Below the pieces are notes generated by a model, which made no database searches, was not told where the DNA came from, and saw only the letters and a program-made list of their open reading frames with translations. Both the position numbers and the translations under genes were made by a program. Positions 10,451 through 21,695 of a DNA stretch of 64,000 nt are shown in pieces. This stretch comes from Aphrophora alni (taxonomy: Eukaryota > Arthropoda > Insecta > Hemiptera > Aphrophoridae). The stretch covers positions 43,704,368-43,768,367 of the forward strand of contig OY740768.1 of the NCBI GenBank assembly GCA_963513935.1, read 5' to 3'. Every line of letters starts with the position of its first letter. Position 1 is the first letter of the stretch.

Positions 10451-11460
10451 CCCTCCACTGGTCGCATGTTAATTTTCTTCGTTTGTTAAAAAATTAATTA
10501 AATATATTATTTCTATACAAAACCTAACTTTATCATTTTTCTCAGAAAGATGCATAGAATCCATCTATGCAATAAAAAAAAATTTTGAAACGGTTTTGGA
10601 GTAAGTATGTTACATGTCAAAAACGAAGTTACCAATTTTAAGGAAAAACCTGTATATTCCAAAATCAATAGCTTACTACCTTTTTCTAAGATATACAAAA
10701 GTTTTGTGTAATATTTTTGAATATATTTAGGGAAAAAAAAAATTTGTTATATTATCAAAAAAACAAAAAATAGTTTACGGAAAAGGGGAATTTGGTCTTT
10801 TTTCTTTCAATAATTTACCAAATATAGTAATATATATTTTATACAAAAGTTCTATATCTCATTATGTCCAGAAAGGTGCATAGAATTTAGTTGTGTAGTG
10901 AAAAAAATGTTACATGTATCAGATTTGGAGTTTTTTGGTCAAATACCAAAATATCGAGAGTAACGGAGAGTCAAATTTCACAGAAATCGGTACATAAACC
11001 ATATTAAAAATTTTTTATGATTTTTTTTAAATATTGATACAGATTTTTAATATATTTGCGGATAAAAGTTGCTAAAAAGAAATATCAATTTTGAACATTT
11101 TCATTAGACGAGGTACATTTTTACGTAAAATGTGAATATTGACTAACTATATTCAAACAGTAACCAAAAATATAATTTTTATTCTAAACAAAAGTTTTTA
11201 TTACCTATGTTCTCACAAATATACATAGATGTTATGTTTATAATGCAAAAAAAATTATATGGAAACATTTTAGAGTTATTATGCACGGAATCAACAAATT
11301 TAGCCTGTAACCGAGGCAAAATTCCACAAAATAGGTATATAAACCAAATAAAAAATTTTTTTAGAATTTTTTCAATATATACAAAAGTTTTTAAATATAG
11401 TTGTGAATAAATGTTGGTAAAAGTCTAAATCAATTTCTACAATTTTTATAAGGGTATAGC
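10451..11460. mobile_element. piggyBac-type terminus with internal tandem repeats of about 330 bp
   Basis: TTAA at 10447-10450 is followed by CCCTCCACTGGTCGCATG. The same arrangement, TTAA then CCCTACAGGCGGCGCATG, occurs at 17976-17997, and the kilobase that follows is alike in both places. Inside are three degenerate units of about 330 bp (starting near 10513, 10840 and 11180). Each has TATACAAAA, then a TCAGAAAGRTGCATAGAAT landmark, then a GTGTAGTGAAAAAAA-like segment. A piggyBac C-terminal transposase fragment on the minus strand follows, so I read this as one end of a piggyBac-like element. Confidence 0.6.
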
Positions 11461-11684
11461 TATGTTTATATAAAAAGAGGTACGACTAGGTTAGGTCATT
11501 TTTCACATACAACATGTAAATGATAAATTCATACATACAACATGTAAATGATAATATAATACCAAATATATCAATAATATAATGTAATAAGGTGAAAGAA
11601 AATAAATTTTGTGTACTTACGTTTACAATGGCATCCAGTTGTCTTGTAGCGCACTACAGCTGTCCGGAAGACTATGACCTACCA

Positions 11685-12326
11685 TTATCGGTTAGGAAGG
11701 CTTGCCGATTTAGATTTGTCTGGCGAAGACCTTCTGTAATGGTTCAGGTTAGGGAAACATTTCTCGTGTACCCCGATGTCACACGGGGGACACCAGTAAC
11801 GTGACCTTTTGTCGCCCTCAACTTTACCCAACTTACACACTGCACAAACTCTTTTCCCACCAAGCGGCAGTTTGGATAGTGTGTGTTAGGGTAAAGTTGC
11901 CGATGTAGATGGTAGTCCGTGCCGCAAGTTCATAAAAGGAGCAATGTCAAGTTCAGGTCCGGAAGTTAGACTTTCAACTATGTCAAACATGAAAACCCGC
12001 CGGCTCATACCGTCTGGGTTCTGTGCCTTGTACAGAACCCAAGCGTTGAAGAGGGCCATGTCGACAAAGTTGTAGACTATCTTCTGCCAATATTTTCTAC
12101 AGGTCCGTGTACAGGTAACATGGTAGATAGACTTGTCCTTGTTATCCACCCCACCCATAAAGCTGTTGTATTTGTCAATTACAAACGGCCTGGGTTTGGT
12201 ACCACCAAATTTGTTTCTCACTTGAATGGTATCAGCATGATAACCTGTGGTGAGTAGCATAACGGGTTTTCTACTTTTTTTCTCTTTGTATTTCAAGAGA
12301 AGTGTTTCACCTCTCCTGTAATACAA
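11685..12326 (-). pseudogene. piggyBac-like transposase, C-terminal part with zinc-finger tail
   Basis: From Met at 12326 the ORF reads KPVMLLTTGYHAD, PFVIDKYNSFMGGVDNKD (the late catalytic Asp region of the DDE_Tnp_1_7 fold) and RKYWQKIVYNFVDMALFNAW, a conserved C-terminal helix region. A single TAA at 11886-11888 stops it after SATLP. In the same frame the coding continues through LPLGGKRVCAVCK, RYWCPPCDIGVHEKCF and LNHYRR, the cysteine/histidine cluster that ends many piggyBac transposases, to a stop at 11685. The N-terminal half and the first two catalytic Asp residues are missing. Apart from that one stop codon the fragment is undamaged, so the loss may be fairly recent. Confidence 0.8.
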
Positions 12327-12339
12327 AGATTCACCAGCT

Positions 12340-13555
12340 TAGGTGAGGTAGTCATACAATGTTAATCGGTGGGATAAATAAAACTTGGTTTTTGAACAAA
12401 ACTTTAAACTATTTCATTTATATTATTGTTATAAGATTGTGTAAAGCAGTTGTTAAGTAGTAAATTCATGGATCATCACTATATATACATACTTCCATTT
12501 ATATTAGGAAATCAAAAACATGACAATTTTTTTTACTAGTCAAAATACATACACATGAAAAAGCCTTTATAAATAAATCTGCAGTTATTACAAATTTTTT
12601 TTTTTTTTATTGTAAACAAAACTGGTTCATAACAAAAGACTCAACTTTGAAATAATACTGAGCAAGTGTTGCTACATTAGGACTAAAGTGGTTCCAGTCA
12701 AAAGGAAAGGGTTTTTGATTTTAGTTTGTGTAAATTCCCTGATTCTTGGGCGTTAGACCCGATTTTTAAATTTTACACAGTATTCATCATACATTTTTTT
12801 CTTAAATGCTCTTAGAGGCACTTTAATTCTTATAATAACATTCCCTCCTCAAATTCCTTAAAAAAACAGTTCAAGAAGATTTTATTATTCAGTCAATTAT
12901 TCAGCATAGATAGTGGTAGTACATAATCTCTACACTTGCAAGAGAAAATAAAATAATTATGATATTTGGACAACACACGTTAAATTAAATTTGGATATAA
13001 TTTTTCTAGGAAAATCTTAAATTTTTAAGACCCTTAATAATTAATTATGTGAAAAATGGATAAAAGCAGTATTTAATTATTTGAAATTGTGAAAGTACAG
13101 ACTTATAATTTTTTGACTTAGAGAGCTCTGATCTAGAATTCAGAGTCCGATTATAATTTAAATTGAGTTTTAGATATGAAATTAACAAGTTGTTATATGA
13201 TATAAATGTTTTTCCAATATCATGATAGTTTTGACATATTGATTGTGAATAAATGGTTTTACCAATTTAGTTTTGATTTTGAGATGTAGTTATTAGTGAC
13301 TAGTAACAAGTTACAAAAAAAAAAATTCCTTCATATTCCAGATAATTTCAGCAAACACGTTTAGATGTATGTAAACAGGATAATGATACGATATTTAAAG
13401 AACCTCCCAAACCATAGTCAGAGAGTCTGTAACCACGGGTTTGTCAGTGTACAACTATCTCAGAAGTGCCAACTAACAACTAACAGTATGTTGGATCTCT
13501 TATTTTCTGAGTAATAAGAGCATATTATGCACCGTTATTTCAATCTGTTTTCTTT
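12340..13555. other. Noncoding stretch between two piggyBac fragments
   Basis: AT-rich, no domain recognised. It separates the C-terminal fragment on its left from a different, more decayed piggyBac transposase on its right. Confidence 0.4.
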
Positions 13556-13559
13556 ACCA

Positions 13560-14640
13560 TCCCTTTCTTCAGTTATTACCATTTTATGAAGTACATCTCT
13601 TGGTGGAGTGTGTAATGGTAGGCTTGATTTGAGTTAGTGCTCCAATCAGTTTATATCTGAAGTTATACTAGACTTTTTTCTGCAGATTCTGTGCATATCA
13701 CCATATATGGTAAAGAGCGTTTATGGTCATCATTTGTACCAGGTGAATGAAGATTTTCTTGTACCATCTCTCACTTTTGTGCTCACATGAGTAATAACAT
13801 TTGGACCCCACACTGAACCCCCTTCATGTGGGGATGGAATTGTATTATTGGAAGGGGTTTTTCCTTTGCCTGATCACATTTGTTCATAACTGTGACCATG
13901 GTATTTTCATATTCAGTGTATATGTAGAGGACACTTCTCTTGTCTCTCCATCGACCAACCATTAAGCCCTCATAATATTGAGCTAATATCTCCCCTTCTG
14001 ATGCTGTAACTTGACCACTTGTGGAGGATTATGTTTCCTGTCAGTCCTCAATGTACCTGTGATGTAGGTGTCATGGGCAAAGGGAGTTTAATTGCAACGG
14101 AAACACTATTATAAAAGTTGTCCATGAACAACAAATGCCCTTTCCAAAGTAAACTCCTCATCAAATGCAAAACAATTTTTTATGCATGTCCTATACCTCC
14201 AAGTTGATCGTATTTGCCTCCATATACAATTAAGCGGAGACACAAACCCTCTGGCTCACTCAAGGTGTAAAGCTTGATGCCATATTTATGGCGTTTGCCT
14301 TTGATATATTGTCTAAACTGAAGTCTTCCTCTCCACAACACCATGCCTTCGTCATGTGACAGCTCCTAGCCTGGTTAATATATGCTTAACATTTTTTTGT
14401 TAAGAAAATCTACAAGGTATTAGGTGTTATCTTTGAGGAGACGATCATCGGAATTAACATTGATACGATTTGGTTCACAAAAATGTAGACACTGCAATAT
14501 AATTAGAAATATGTCTTGGCTCATATACTGTCTAAACAATGGAATATTGTACAATCGATCCATTTTCCAATAGTCCTGGCACCTCTTGAGCTTTATCTTA
14601 TGGGAGAATGTTTTGAAAAATACCACTCAGTGAAAAAAAT
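13560..14640 (-). pseudogene. Decayed piggyBac-like transposase, second copy
   Basis: Read from right to left on the minus strand, with several frame changes. The pieces are YWKMDRLYNIPLFRQYMSQD (N-terminal conserved block, 14420-14626); a segment near 14340 starting DEG, MVLWRGR, FRQYIKGKRHKYGIKLYTL (first catalytic Asp region); GHLLFMDNFYNSVS near 14120 (second Asp); TGTLRTDRK; EGEILAQYYEGLMVGRWRDK and RSVLYIYTEYENT near 13900-14000; PLPIIQFHPHMKGVQCG (in place of the usual MGGVD block); and SERWYKKIFIHLVQMM near 13780. Block order matches piggyBac transposases throughout. It is more eroded than, and different from, the fragment at 11685-12326, so two families or ages of insertion lie side by side. 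Confidence 0.8.
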
Positions 14641-14869
14641 TAAAGAAGATTAAAACACAATACTGATTTATCGTTTTTATGAGTGACAAATAGATGTACG
14701 TTTTACACATTTAGTAAATAAGTAATTAATTTCACTTTAAATTTTCAAACAAATGTATGTCATAATTCAATATCTTATTTGTTTCCGAGATTCAATAAAA
14801 CAGCAGTATAAAATTACAATTGATTTATTACAATTTAAATCCCCTATGCTAACATTGCAGGTTTTCAGT

Positions 14870-15047
14870 GAAAACAATTCCGAGCTGGTGGGAGAAAGCC
14901 GACATTATGAATGGCGAGTTGACGTGGAGTGGAGCATGGCCAGTACAGCTGGCCGTCCGACCGCCGGAACCAATTTATGCGGAAAGAAATCCAAGTGGCT
15001 GCTAACTGCGTTGTGGCCACTCCTACTGGCCTTCCGATCGCAAAGGG
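14870..15047. mobile_element. piggyBac-type terminus (right end)
   Basis: GATCGCAAAGGG is followed by TTAA at 15048-15051. The preceding 170 bp are unusually GC-rich and include CCGAGCTGGTG and TGGCCAGTACAGCTGGCC. Reverse-complemented, it resembles the end at 61048-61220, which also has TTAACC, a GGCCAGC-type palindrome and CACCAGCTCGG at similar spacing. It probably closes the element carrying the decayed transposase at 13560-14640. Confidence 0.55.
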
Positions 15048-15051
15048 TTAA

Positions 15052-16208
15052 TGTATAAATAAAGAAGTAGAAAATAAAGGTGCAATTAAAATAAAGTTCA
15101 GGATCTTGTTACACAAGTTGCTATAATAGTTCTCGAAACACATTTTAAAAGAAGGAAAATTGTTATAATCAGTTAAGCCTACAGAATTTAGCACACTGAG
15201 TAAAAAAACAGACAAATAAGGATAATAATAGATATTGATTATTCTGATACTGTATATTAAAACAAATGGTAAATATTAATTTAATTTTACTGTGGGAATT
15301 ACTTATGCCTAAGTCCTTCTTTAAAGTGTTTGAAAGATAAGATACATTTTTATGAAGTCCCTGAGTATTATGTTTATAAATGATTTCGGTGGGAGAAATA
15401 AGTTATTAATAGAAAGTGCTTAGTAAAGAATCAGATATCATATGTGACTGATGTAACAGAATATAAAAATGAAGAAAGACCAATTATATACATAATATAT
15501 ACATTATATTATGGAACAGACTAATGTTAATTTAGCTTGCACCAAACTAAAAGTTTGAAGTAATCCTCAATTATTAAAACAAAATGTATATATATAGAAG
15601 CAATATTTATATTAGGCAAATTGCATTCAAAATTTTCGAGAATAGACTTTTGTACAGTGTTTGATTATTTTTGGATCAAAATTAATATTTTTATTCCATG
15701 AGTGCCAAATTTTGAAATAAACATTGTATCCACAGATAAATTATTTTATTCTTTTCTTACCAAAGGGCTTCAAACTTAAAAAAAAAAAAAAAAATTAAGC
15801 AATAAGAAGCTAACTTTCTATGACATCACAAAACAAAAATTACATTCCTATGTGAATAACAAAGTTATTCAAAACACTACAATACAGATGTTTATGTTTG
15901 GGCATCAACCATTAATTCACTTAGCAATGGATGACAGAAAGGTTTTTATGCTCAAATGCAATTATAGTTTGCACAGTTTAGGTATAATTATCAATAACAG
16001 GTGAAACCAATTCAATTATGTAATGAATATTATTTTACTGTATTCAATTAATTGTATTTGTATATTAAAGGTAAGTCATGAGATAATGATATCTTTATAA
16101 GTGACATTTACAGTACTTCTCCGTCATCCATTCTTCTCCTCTCCATTAGTCAGACTTTTTCTTTTCACACTTTCCATAGCTCAGGCTATAACTCAAGTAA
16201 GAGTACTA
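15052..16208. other. Noncoding stretch
   Basis: AT-rich, with a poly(A) run near 15780. No gene or element end recognised. Confidence 0.4.
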
Positions 16209-17120
16209 CAGTAGAGTCCGGCTAATCCAAACTAATTGGGACCAAACGCTGTTCTGATTAGCCGAAATAATTTAAATAATAGAGAACGAAGCAACTGAAC
16301 GGGCCTCTAGTGTGGTAATATGAACGAATTATTTATACACAAAAACAAGTATCAATAGACCGTTAACTCTTTCAAATGCAGAATCAACAATACGCACAGT
16401 GCATTGCAGACAGCCAGTGTGAACATTCTTGGCTGTGATGATGCAGTCAAAGCAGATGTGAATGAACGGATGGCGGTGGATGCCGATAGTGCTGAGACTT
16501 TGACAGATGATGAAATCATTGCAGCCGTGATGCAAGAACAAGTTCAGTACGAGGAGGAGGGGAGCGATGATGAACCAGGGTGCGGAGGGGGGGAGAGGAG
16601 AAAGTGTCGCACAATGAGACAACAGTTGCGCTTGACCTCGCCCTACACTACTTGGAACAACAGTCTACTGCCACATCCGCAGATGTGATGTTCATGAGGA
16701 AATTGCAGAACTACGCGGCAAAAAATAGACTGTCAAAACATCAACAAAAGACAATGATGGAGTTTATGTCCAGTAACAAGTAAATTAATATTCACTATTA
16801 TGTGCAGTACGGTATGTAGGCAACACTTTTTTTTTACAGCTAAATTATCAATTCATTATTTGTTTACTGTATTTTCTAAGTTACGTAAATTTAATCTTTT
16901 CACATTAAACAAAACATTTGTATTCTTCAAAATATTACTTTGTTTTCATTTTGTTACGACATTATTTACCTTTCCCATTATCTTTTGTCTTTTAATAACA
17001 TAGTTTTTTTTTGTTTTTTTTTAATAGTGCACAGTACAGTATTTACAACAAAAATCCAGAACCTGTTTGGATTAAACGAACATTCGGATTACCTGTGTTC
17101 GGATTAGCGGGACTCAAGTG
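16209..17120 (+). mobile_element. pogo/Tigger-type deletion derivative (912 bp)
   Basis: Terminal inverted repeats are CAGTAGAGTCCGGCTAATCC at the left and, on the other strand, CACTTGAGTCCCGCTAATCC at the right. TA flanks both ends (16207-16208, 17121-17122). The interior holds only the C-terminal end of a transposase, so the element is non-autonomous. Confidence 0.8.
16404..16783 (+). pseudogene. Tigger-like transposase C-terminal remnant
   Basis: An acidic stretch (LTDDEIIAAVMQEQVQYEEE) in one frame is followed, after a frameshift near the GGAGGGGGGGAG run at 16580, by TVALDLALHYLEQQ and MRKLQNYAAKNRL in another. This acidic-then-helical layout is typical of the C-terminus of Tigger/jerky-type transposases. 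The catalytic core is absent. Confidence 0.65.
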
Positions 17121-17205
17121 TATCTGTTTAACTTTCCTGATAGACAAATGCAGATGATTCAAACTTATGTTTATCTTAAAACTGCATGGATTTTGTTGTT
17201 ACATT

Positions 17206-17394
17206 CAAGGGCGTACCCAGGATTAAAACTAGGGGGGGGGGGCAAGCCATGGTCATTCAATATACAATTGATTATTAAAATAGTTATACAATAGAATTGT
17301 ATTAAATTCTAGCAACAAAATGTATAATAAAGATTTATTTTTTTGCTTCCAGGGGGGGCAGCTGCCCCCCTGCCCCTCGCTGGGTACGCCCATG
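17206..17394. mobile_element. hAT-type miniature inverted-repeat element (189 bp)
   Basis: Ends are CAAGGGCGTACCCAG and, inverted, CATGGGCGTACCCAG. An exact 8-bp target duplication GTTACATT flanks it (17198-17205 and 17395-17402), the duplication length of hAT elements. G-runs and C-runs just inside the ends could form a hairpin. No coding capacity. Confidence 0.85.
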
Positions 17395-17402
17395 GTTACA
17401 TT

Positions 17403-17975
17403 ACAACCAAATCACTAATTTGCAATCACTAAGATACAACTGTGTGATATAGGCACAATATGATTAGGATGTTGTTCTAGCTATGTTGACAGTTCTACAT
17501 TCAATGATCTGAGACTATCATTACAATAACAATGTTATGTTCTATCAAATGTAAACATCCGCTGCTGTTTTAGTTAATAGAAACAATCATTACAGGGATT
17601 GTCTACATTAACTTTATTTACACTATTATATGTAAAAAGTGTTCATATATAAATCTCTTACATTTTTATAATTTTAAAATAAAAACAAAATATTTACTTT
17701 AAAACAAAAAAACACACTCTAGTCATTGGGAACTGGAAGTAAAAATCAAAATTTCATTTAAAGAGGGGTTCATGTAACACATTTCTTTTTAATGAAATTT
17801 GATAGAAACTCCTGTTCCAAAATGACGACCTGTGTAAACTAAAAGTAGCATTTCTACCTTTATTTTTTAGATAGTCTACCATCAACCCAGAACACTTCAC
17901 AAGGAATAAAATAATTGTATGATCATTTCCTAACAGGATTAATTATTGGTGAGTTTAGCATCTTCTTAGCAAGCT
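17403..17975. other. Noncoding stretch
   Basis: AT-rich, nothing recognised. Confidence 0.4.
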
Positions 17976-17979
17976 TTAA

Positions 17980-20037
17980 CCCTACAGGCGGCGCATGTTA
18001 ATTCACTTTGTTTAAAAAATTAATAAAAAATATAATTTTTATACAAAACCTAACTTATAATATATCATTTTTCTCAGAAAGGTGTGTAGAATTTATCTAT
18101 GTAATAAAAAAAATTAAACAGTTTTGGAGTAAGTATGTTAGATGTTAAAGAAAAGTTATCATTTTTTAGAAAAACCTTAATCATCCAAAATAAAATGTTT
18201 ATCACTGTTTTTCAATATATACAAAAGTTTTGTATAATATTTGTGAATATATTTTGAAAAAAAAAAATTGTTACATTTAAAAAAAAAACCAAAATTGGTT
18301 TATGAAAAAAGATAAGTATTTTTATTTTCAACAATTCACCAAAAAAAGTAATATTTATTTTATACACAACTTCTATATATCATTAAATTCAGAAAGGTGC
18401 ATAGAATTTAGCTGTGTAGTGAAAAAAAAAAAAGTGTTAGATGTAAAACATTTGGAGTTATTTATGTAAAATAGCAAAAAATCGGAAAGTAACGTAGGCA
18501 AAAATTTCACAGAAAAAGCTATAGGTATATATCATACAAATTTTTTTTTTTGAATTTTTTCAATTTCTAGAGATTTGTAATATATTTGTGAATATATTTA
18601 GGAAAAAAAAAAATTGTTAAATTTTCAAAAAAACAGAAATTGGTTTACGAAAAAAGGGAATTTGTTAAATTTATTTTTAAAAATTCACCAAAAATAGTAA
18701 TATTTATGGAAAACACAACTTTTATATATCATTATATTCAGAAAGGTTCATAGAATTTAGTAGTGTAATGAAAAATAAGTTTGAAAAATAATTTTGGAGT
18801 CAGTATGGAAAAAACAAAAAAAAAAAAACACACAAAAATTGAAGGCTAAATTTCACTTAAAAGTCCAATTGAGCATAGAAAAATTTTTTTTTTACATTTT
18901 TTTCTAGTATTACAAACGTTTTCTAGTATAAATGTGAATAACAATTGGTAAAAAAAAAAAAAAATCAAATTCTAAAATTTTCAAAATAAAAAGATTTTTT
19001 CCCTGTAAAAAGTGGAAATCGACAAAAGTTAGGAAACCTAACCTAGGCCTAACTTGTAAAAAAACTAACTTGTAGGCTTATGTTTATCTAAGCCTAGGCC
19101 TAAAACAAAGTCACTAGATTTCACTAAAACAATAAACTCTACAAACAATAACATACATACGGTATACACTTGTATAATCAAATAAAACACTCCATATAAG
19201 AAAAATTGCTTTTAGGCTTAGGCTTGTAACTTATCTAGGTTAGGCCAAATATAAATCATTCAAAAACTAGAATTTCACTCAAAAAAATAAACTTTAGAAA
19301 CAAAAACACATATATTGTAACTTGTATACACAATTTATAATAAATATATAAAACAAACCTTCAGAATAACATAAATATAATCCCAACTCACATAGGCGCT
19401 ACGGCTTTCACATGTCATTTTAGTACACAAACATCGCAAACTTCCAAGTAAAAAACAAGAACCTAAAACTAACTGTAGGATATAGCAAGTAATTCCAACT
19501 TGTAGAATGAAATCTTCTCTACAACATACTGTAAAGATCGGTTACAAAACATCAATTGAATAAAATCGATTATCTTATTTAGTAAACTGCACTGAATGCC
19601 AAGTGAAATTCGTTCCGTTTGGTTACTACTTTGGTTTAATAATTATATCTCGCAATCTATGACACATAGAACAATTTGTAAACCACAGATCGAAAGAGAA
19701 AGAAGTGATCTACAGAACAGTGTTTTGGTCAACCTGTTTGACAGAAAAATAGATTTGTGAACATATGAGAAAAAATGGCGTCATTTCTACTTACAACTGC
19801 ACAGTTCAAATCTTTGACATTACGTATCAAAAATATGCAAACTTCAGCAATTTTTGGAATATTATTTATAACATTTTGCGGTTTTTTTTTTTTTGCATGA
19901 TTTTGCATCTACGGAACATTAGCTTTCCAACAGTATTTTATTTATTGCGATAGGACGATTCTAAGTGGGCGAAATGTTGAATTGCAAAATACATGTTTTC
20001 CGGTCGTTAGACTAAACCATGCGTTGAAAATCAACCT
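17980..20037. mobile_element. Second piggyBac-type terminus with the same tandem repeats (non-autonomous)
   Basis: TTAA at 17976-17979 then CCCTACAGGCGGCGCATG, followed by three degenerate units of about 330 bp starting near 18040, 18360 and 18715 that match those at 10513-11420 (TATACAAAACC, CTCAGAAAGGTGYRTAGAAT, TTTGGAGT). There is no transposase. The left terminus and homology are well supported; the right end is a guess at 20037, where CATGCG stands at a similar distance from a TTAA. Around 19030-19260 the sequence has repeated CCTAACCTAGGCCTAAC-like words. Confidence 0.5.
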
Positions 20038-20075
20038 TTAAAAAATCTCCTCAATATATCCAAAATGAGAGAGAA

Positions 20076-21465
20076 TGTAATACCAAAAATGGTAATTTTA
20101 ACCTAGATAACCAAAAAATGGTTATATTGAGATTTGAATATTTAAAGTAACCCGGGAAACGTTAAAGTTGAATAAGGGAGGGGGTTTTAGAAGTCAAAAA
20201 GATGACTCAAAAATATAGATTATTAAAACTAGGGTAATAAAAGAATTAAATATAGGTTTCCAAAATAATAATGTCATGTATAAAAAATTAGTTATAAGTT
20301 GTAATAAATATTTAGGTAATATTTATATTGTTAGGTAAAATAATTTGAACCGTGTCAGTGTTGCTAGGTGTGAGAATAATTCTCGCATACGTTGCATATT
20401 AAATAGGACGCTTGGTTTGGAAGCTGGACAAAGACACATGTGGTTTTGGTCAGTCTTAGAGAGGGGTCTGAGGTGGTAGGACGTATTTTCAGTACAGAGA
20501 AACTTTCTCAAAATGTAGCAAAAGTAGTTAATTAAGGTCCTATGGTGACATTTAGTTCAGGGAGAGATGTTTTTAAATAAAAGAAGCTTCAGAACATTAA
20601 TGGTGAAGATTCAGTGAGTTTAGAGACAGTTTGACGTGGTAAGACTTAGTTTGCGTTTTGGACAATAACTATTGTTAAAGTGATGATAATCTTTGTACAA
20701 TACCATGAATTTAAAGGGATAATTAATCGTCAGGTGTATAGATTGAGTCTGCAAGGTTTTTGCAACACAGAATGAAAGGAACTTGGCACGTGGAGGTTTC
20801 CAATCTACCGGATCGGTTATGCGGTAACAAAAAATCAGAGACATTTTAAAATAAAATAATTTTGTAAAAGAAAAAGAACTTTTTATATGAACTTTATAAA
20901 TTTATTCAAATGTATAATCTTTGTTTAATAATTAGTCATTTAAAGAACTTAATTTCATGTTAATAATAATAATAATAATAATCATCTTTGCTACGTGAGA
21001 GTTTTAAAGCTCACCATAAAAAAAATAGTTTTCTTTCAAGTTGCAACTATTAATTTTAGAATTATAAAAAAGGATTTAAGCCTCTAAGGCAGAATTTAAA
21101 GTCAAAGGACACTGAGATTTCAAATAATAGTAAGATATGCTTTATGAATATGTATGTATAACCTTGTATAAATGTATAATCTTAATTTAATAAATTATGT
21201 TCACTTTCAGCTTAACAAAATAAGATTTTTTTATTTCATCAAGAACCACTGAAGTACACTTTTAAAAGGACTTGCGACCCTGAGAGATTTTAATCATAAT
21301 AACAATTAACTTCCTTTTTTCAAAATTGGTAAGCTAACGCTACCTGGCGCCCATAAAGCTTGGCATAATTTTATAAATAATAATAATAAAAATTTACTTT
21401 CAATTTTTTTTAATAAAAATAAGAACTCTTCAAGTAAAACAAGTGTATATTTTAGATAGATTACA
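20076..21465 (+). repeat. 5' LTR (1,390 bp)
   Basis: Starts TGTAATACCAAAAATGG, ends TAGATTACA. Near its 3' side it has a (TAA)n-like run (20960-20983), a segment AAGTACACTTTTAAAAGGAC then TTGCGACCCTGAGAGATTTT (shared in degraded form with 42788-42830), and the motif TGGCGCCC at 21345-21352. Small antisense ORFs inside it occur identically in both LTRs and have no recognisable domain. Confidence 0.9.
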
Positions 21466-21467
21466 AG

Positions 21468-21485
21468 TGTCGCTCAACTCGGGGC
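21468..21485 (+). other. Primer-binding-site-like sequence
   Basis: TGTCGCTCAACTCGGGGC starts 2 nt after the 5' LTR. It agrees at 14 of 18 positions with the lysine-type primer site TGGCGCCCAACGTGGGGC used by many insect gypsy-like elements. The mismatches include the third base of the normally invariant TGG, so priming would be atypical. Confidence 0.5.
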
Positions 21486-21695
21486 TGTATTCTTATATTG
21501 AAAAATATAAGAATATAAGTCGAAAAACAGTGGTTTCTTGGTGGATTAGAAATTCTTATCAAAAAGGTAAGAATATTCATAGTCAACATAAAAATAAGAA
21601 TGTTCTCTCTAAAAATTTTTTTAATAATAAGTAGATAAGTAATTTTAAAATAACCAATTCTAAATTTAAAGTTCAAATAATAATAATAATTAAAA

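Noticed and set aside
19030..19260. CCTAACCTAGGCCTAAC-like words as insect (TTAGG)n telomere repeat
   Set aside because: The pentamer is not repeated in register; it is scattered and mixed with other words, so telomeric origin is unsupported.
20323..20844. Two antisense ORFs of 62 and 74 codons, identical at 26237-26758
   Set aside because: Their duplication is explained by the two identical LTRs; no domain and no sign of expression.
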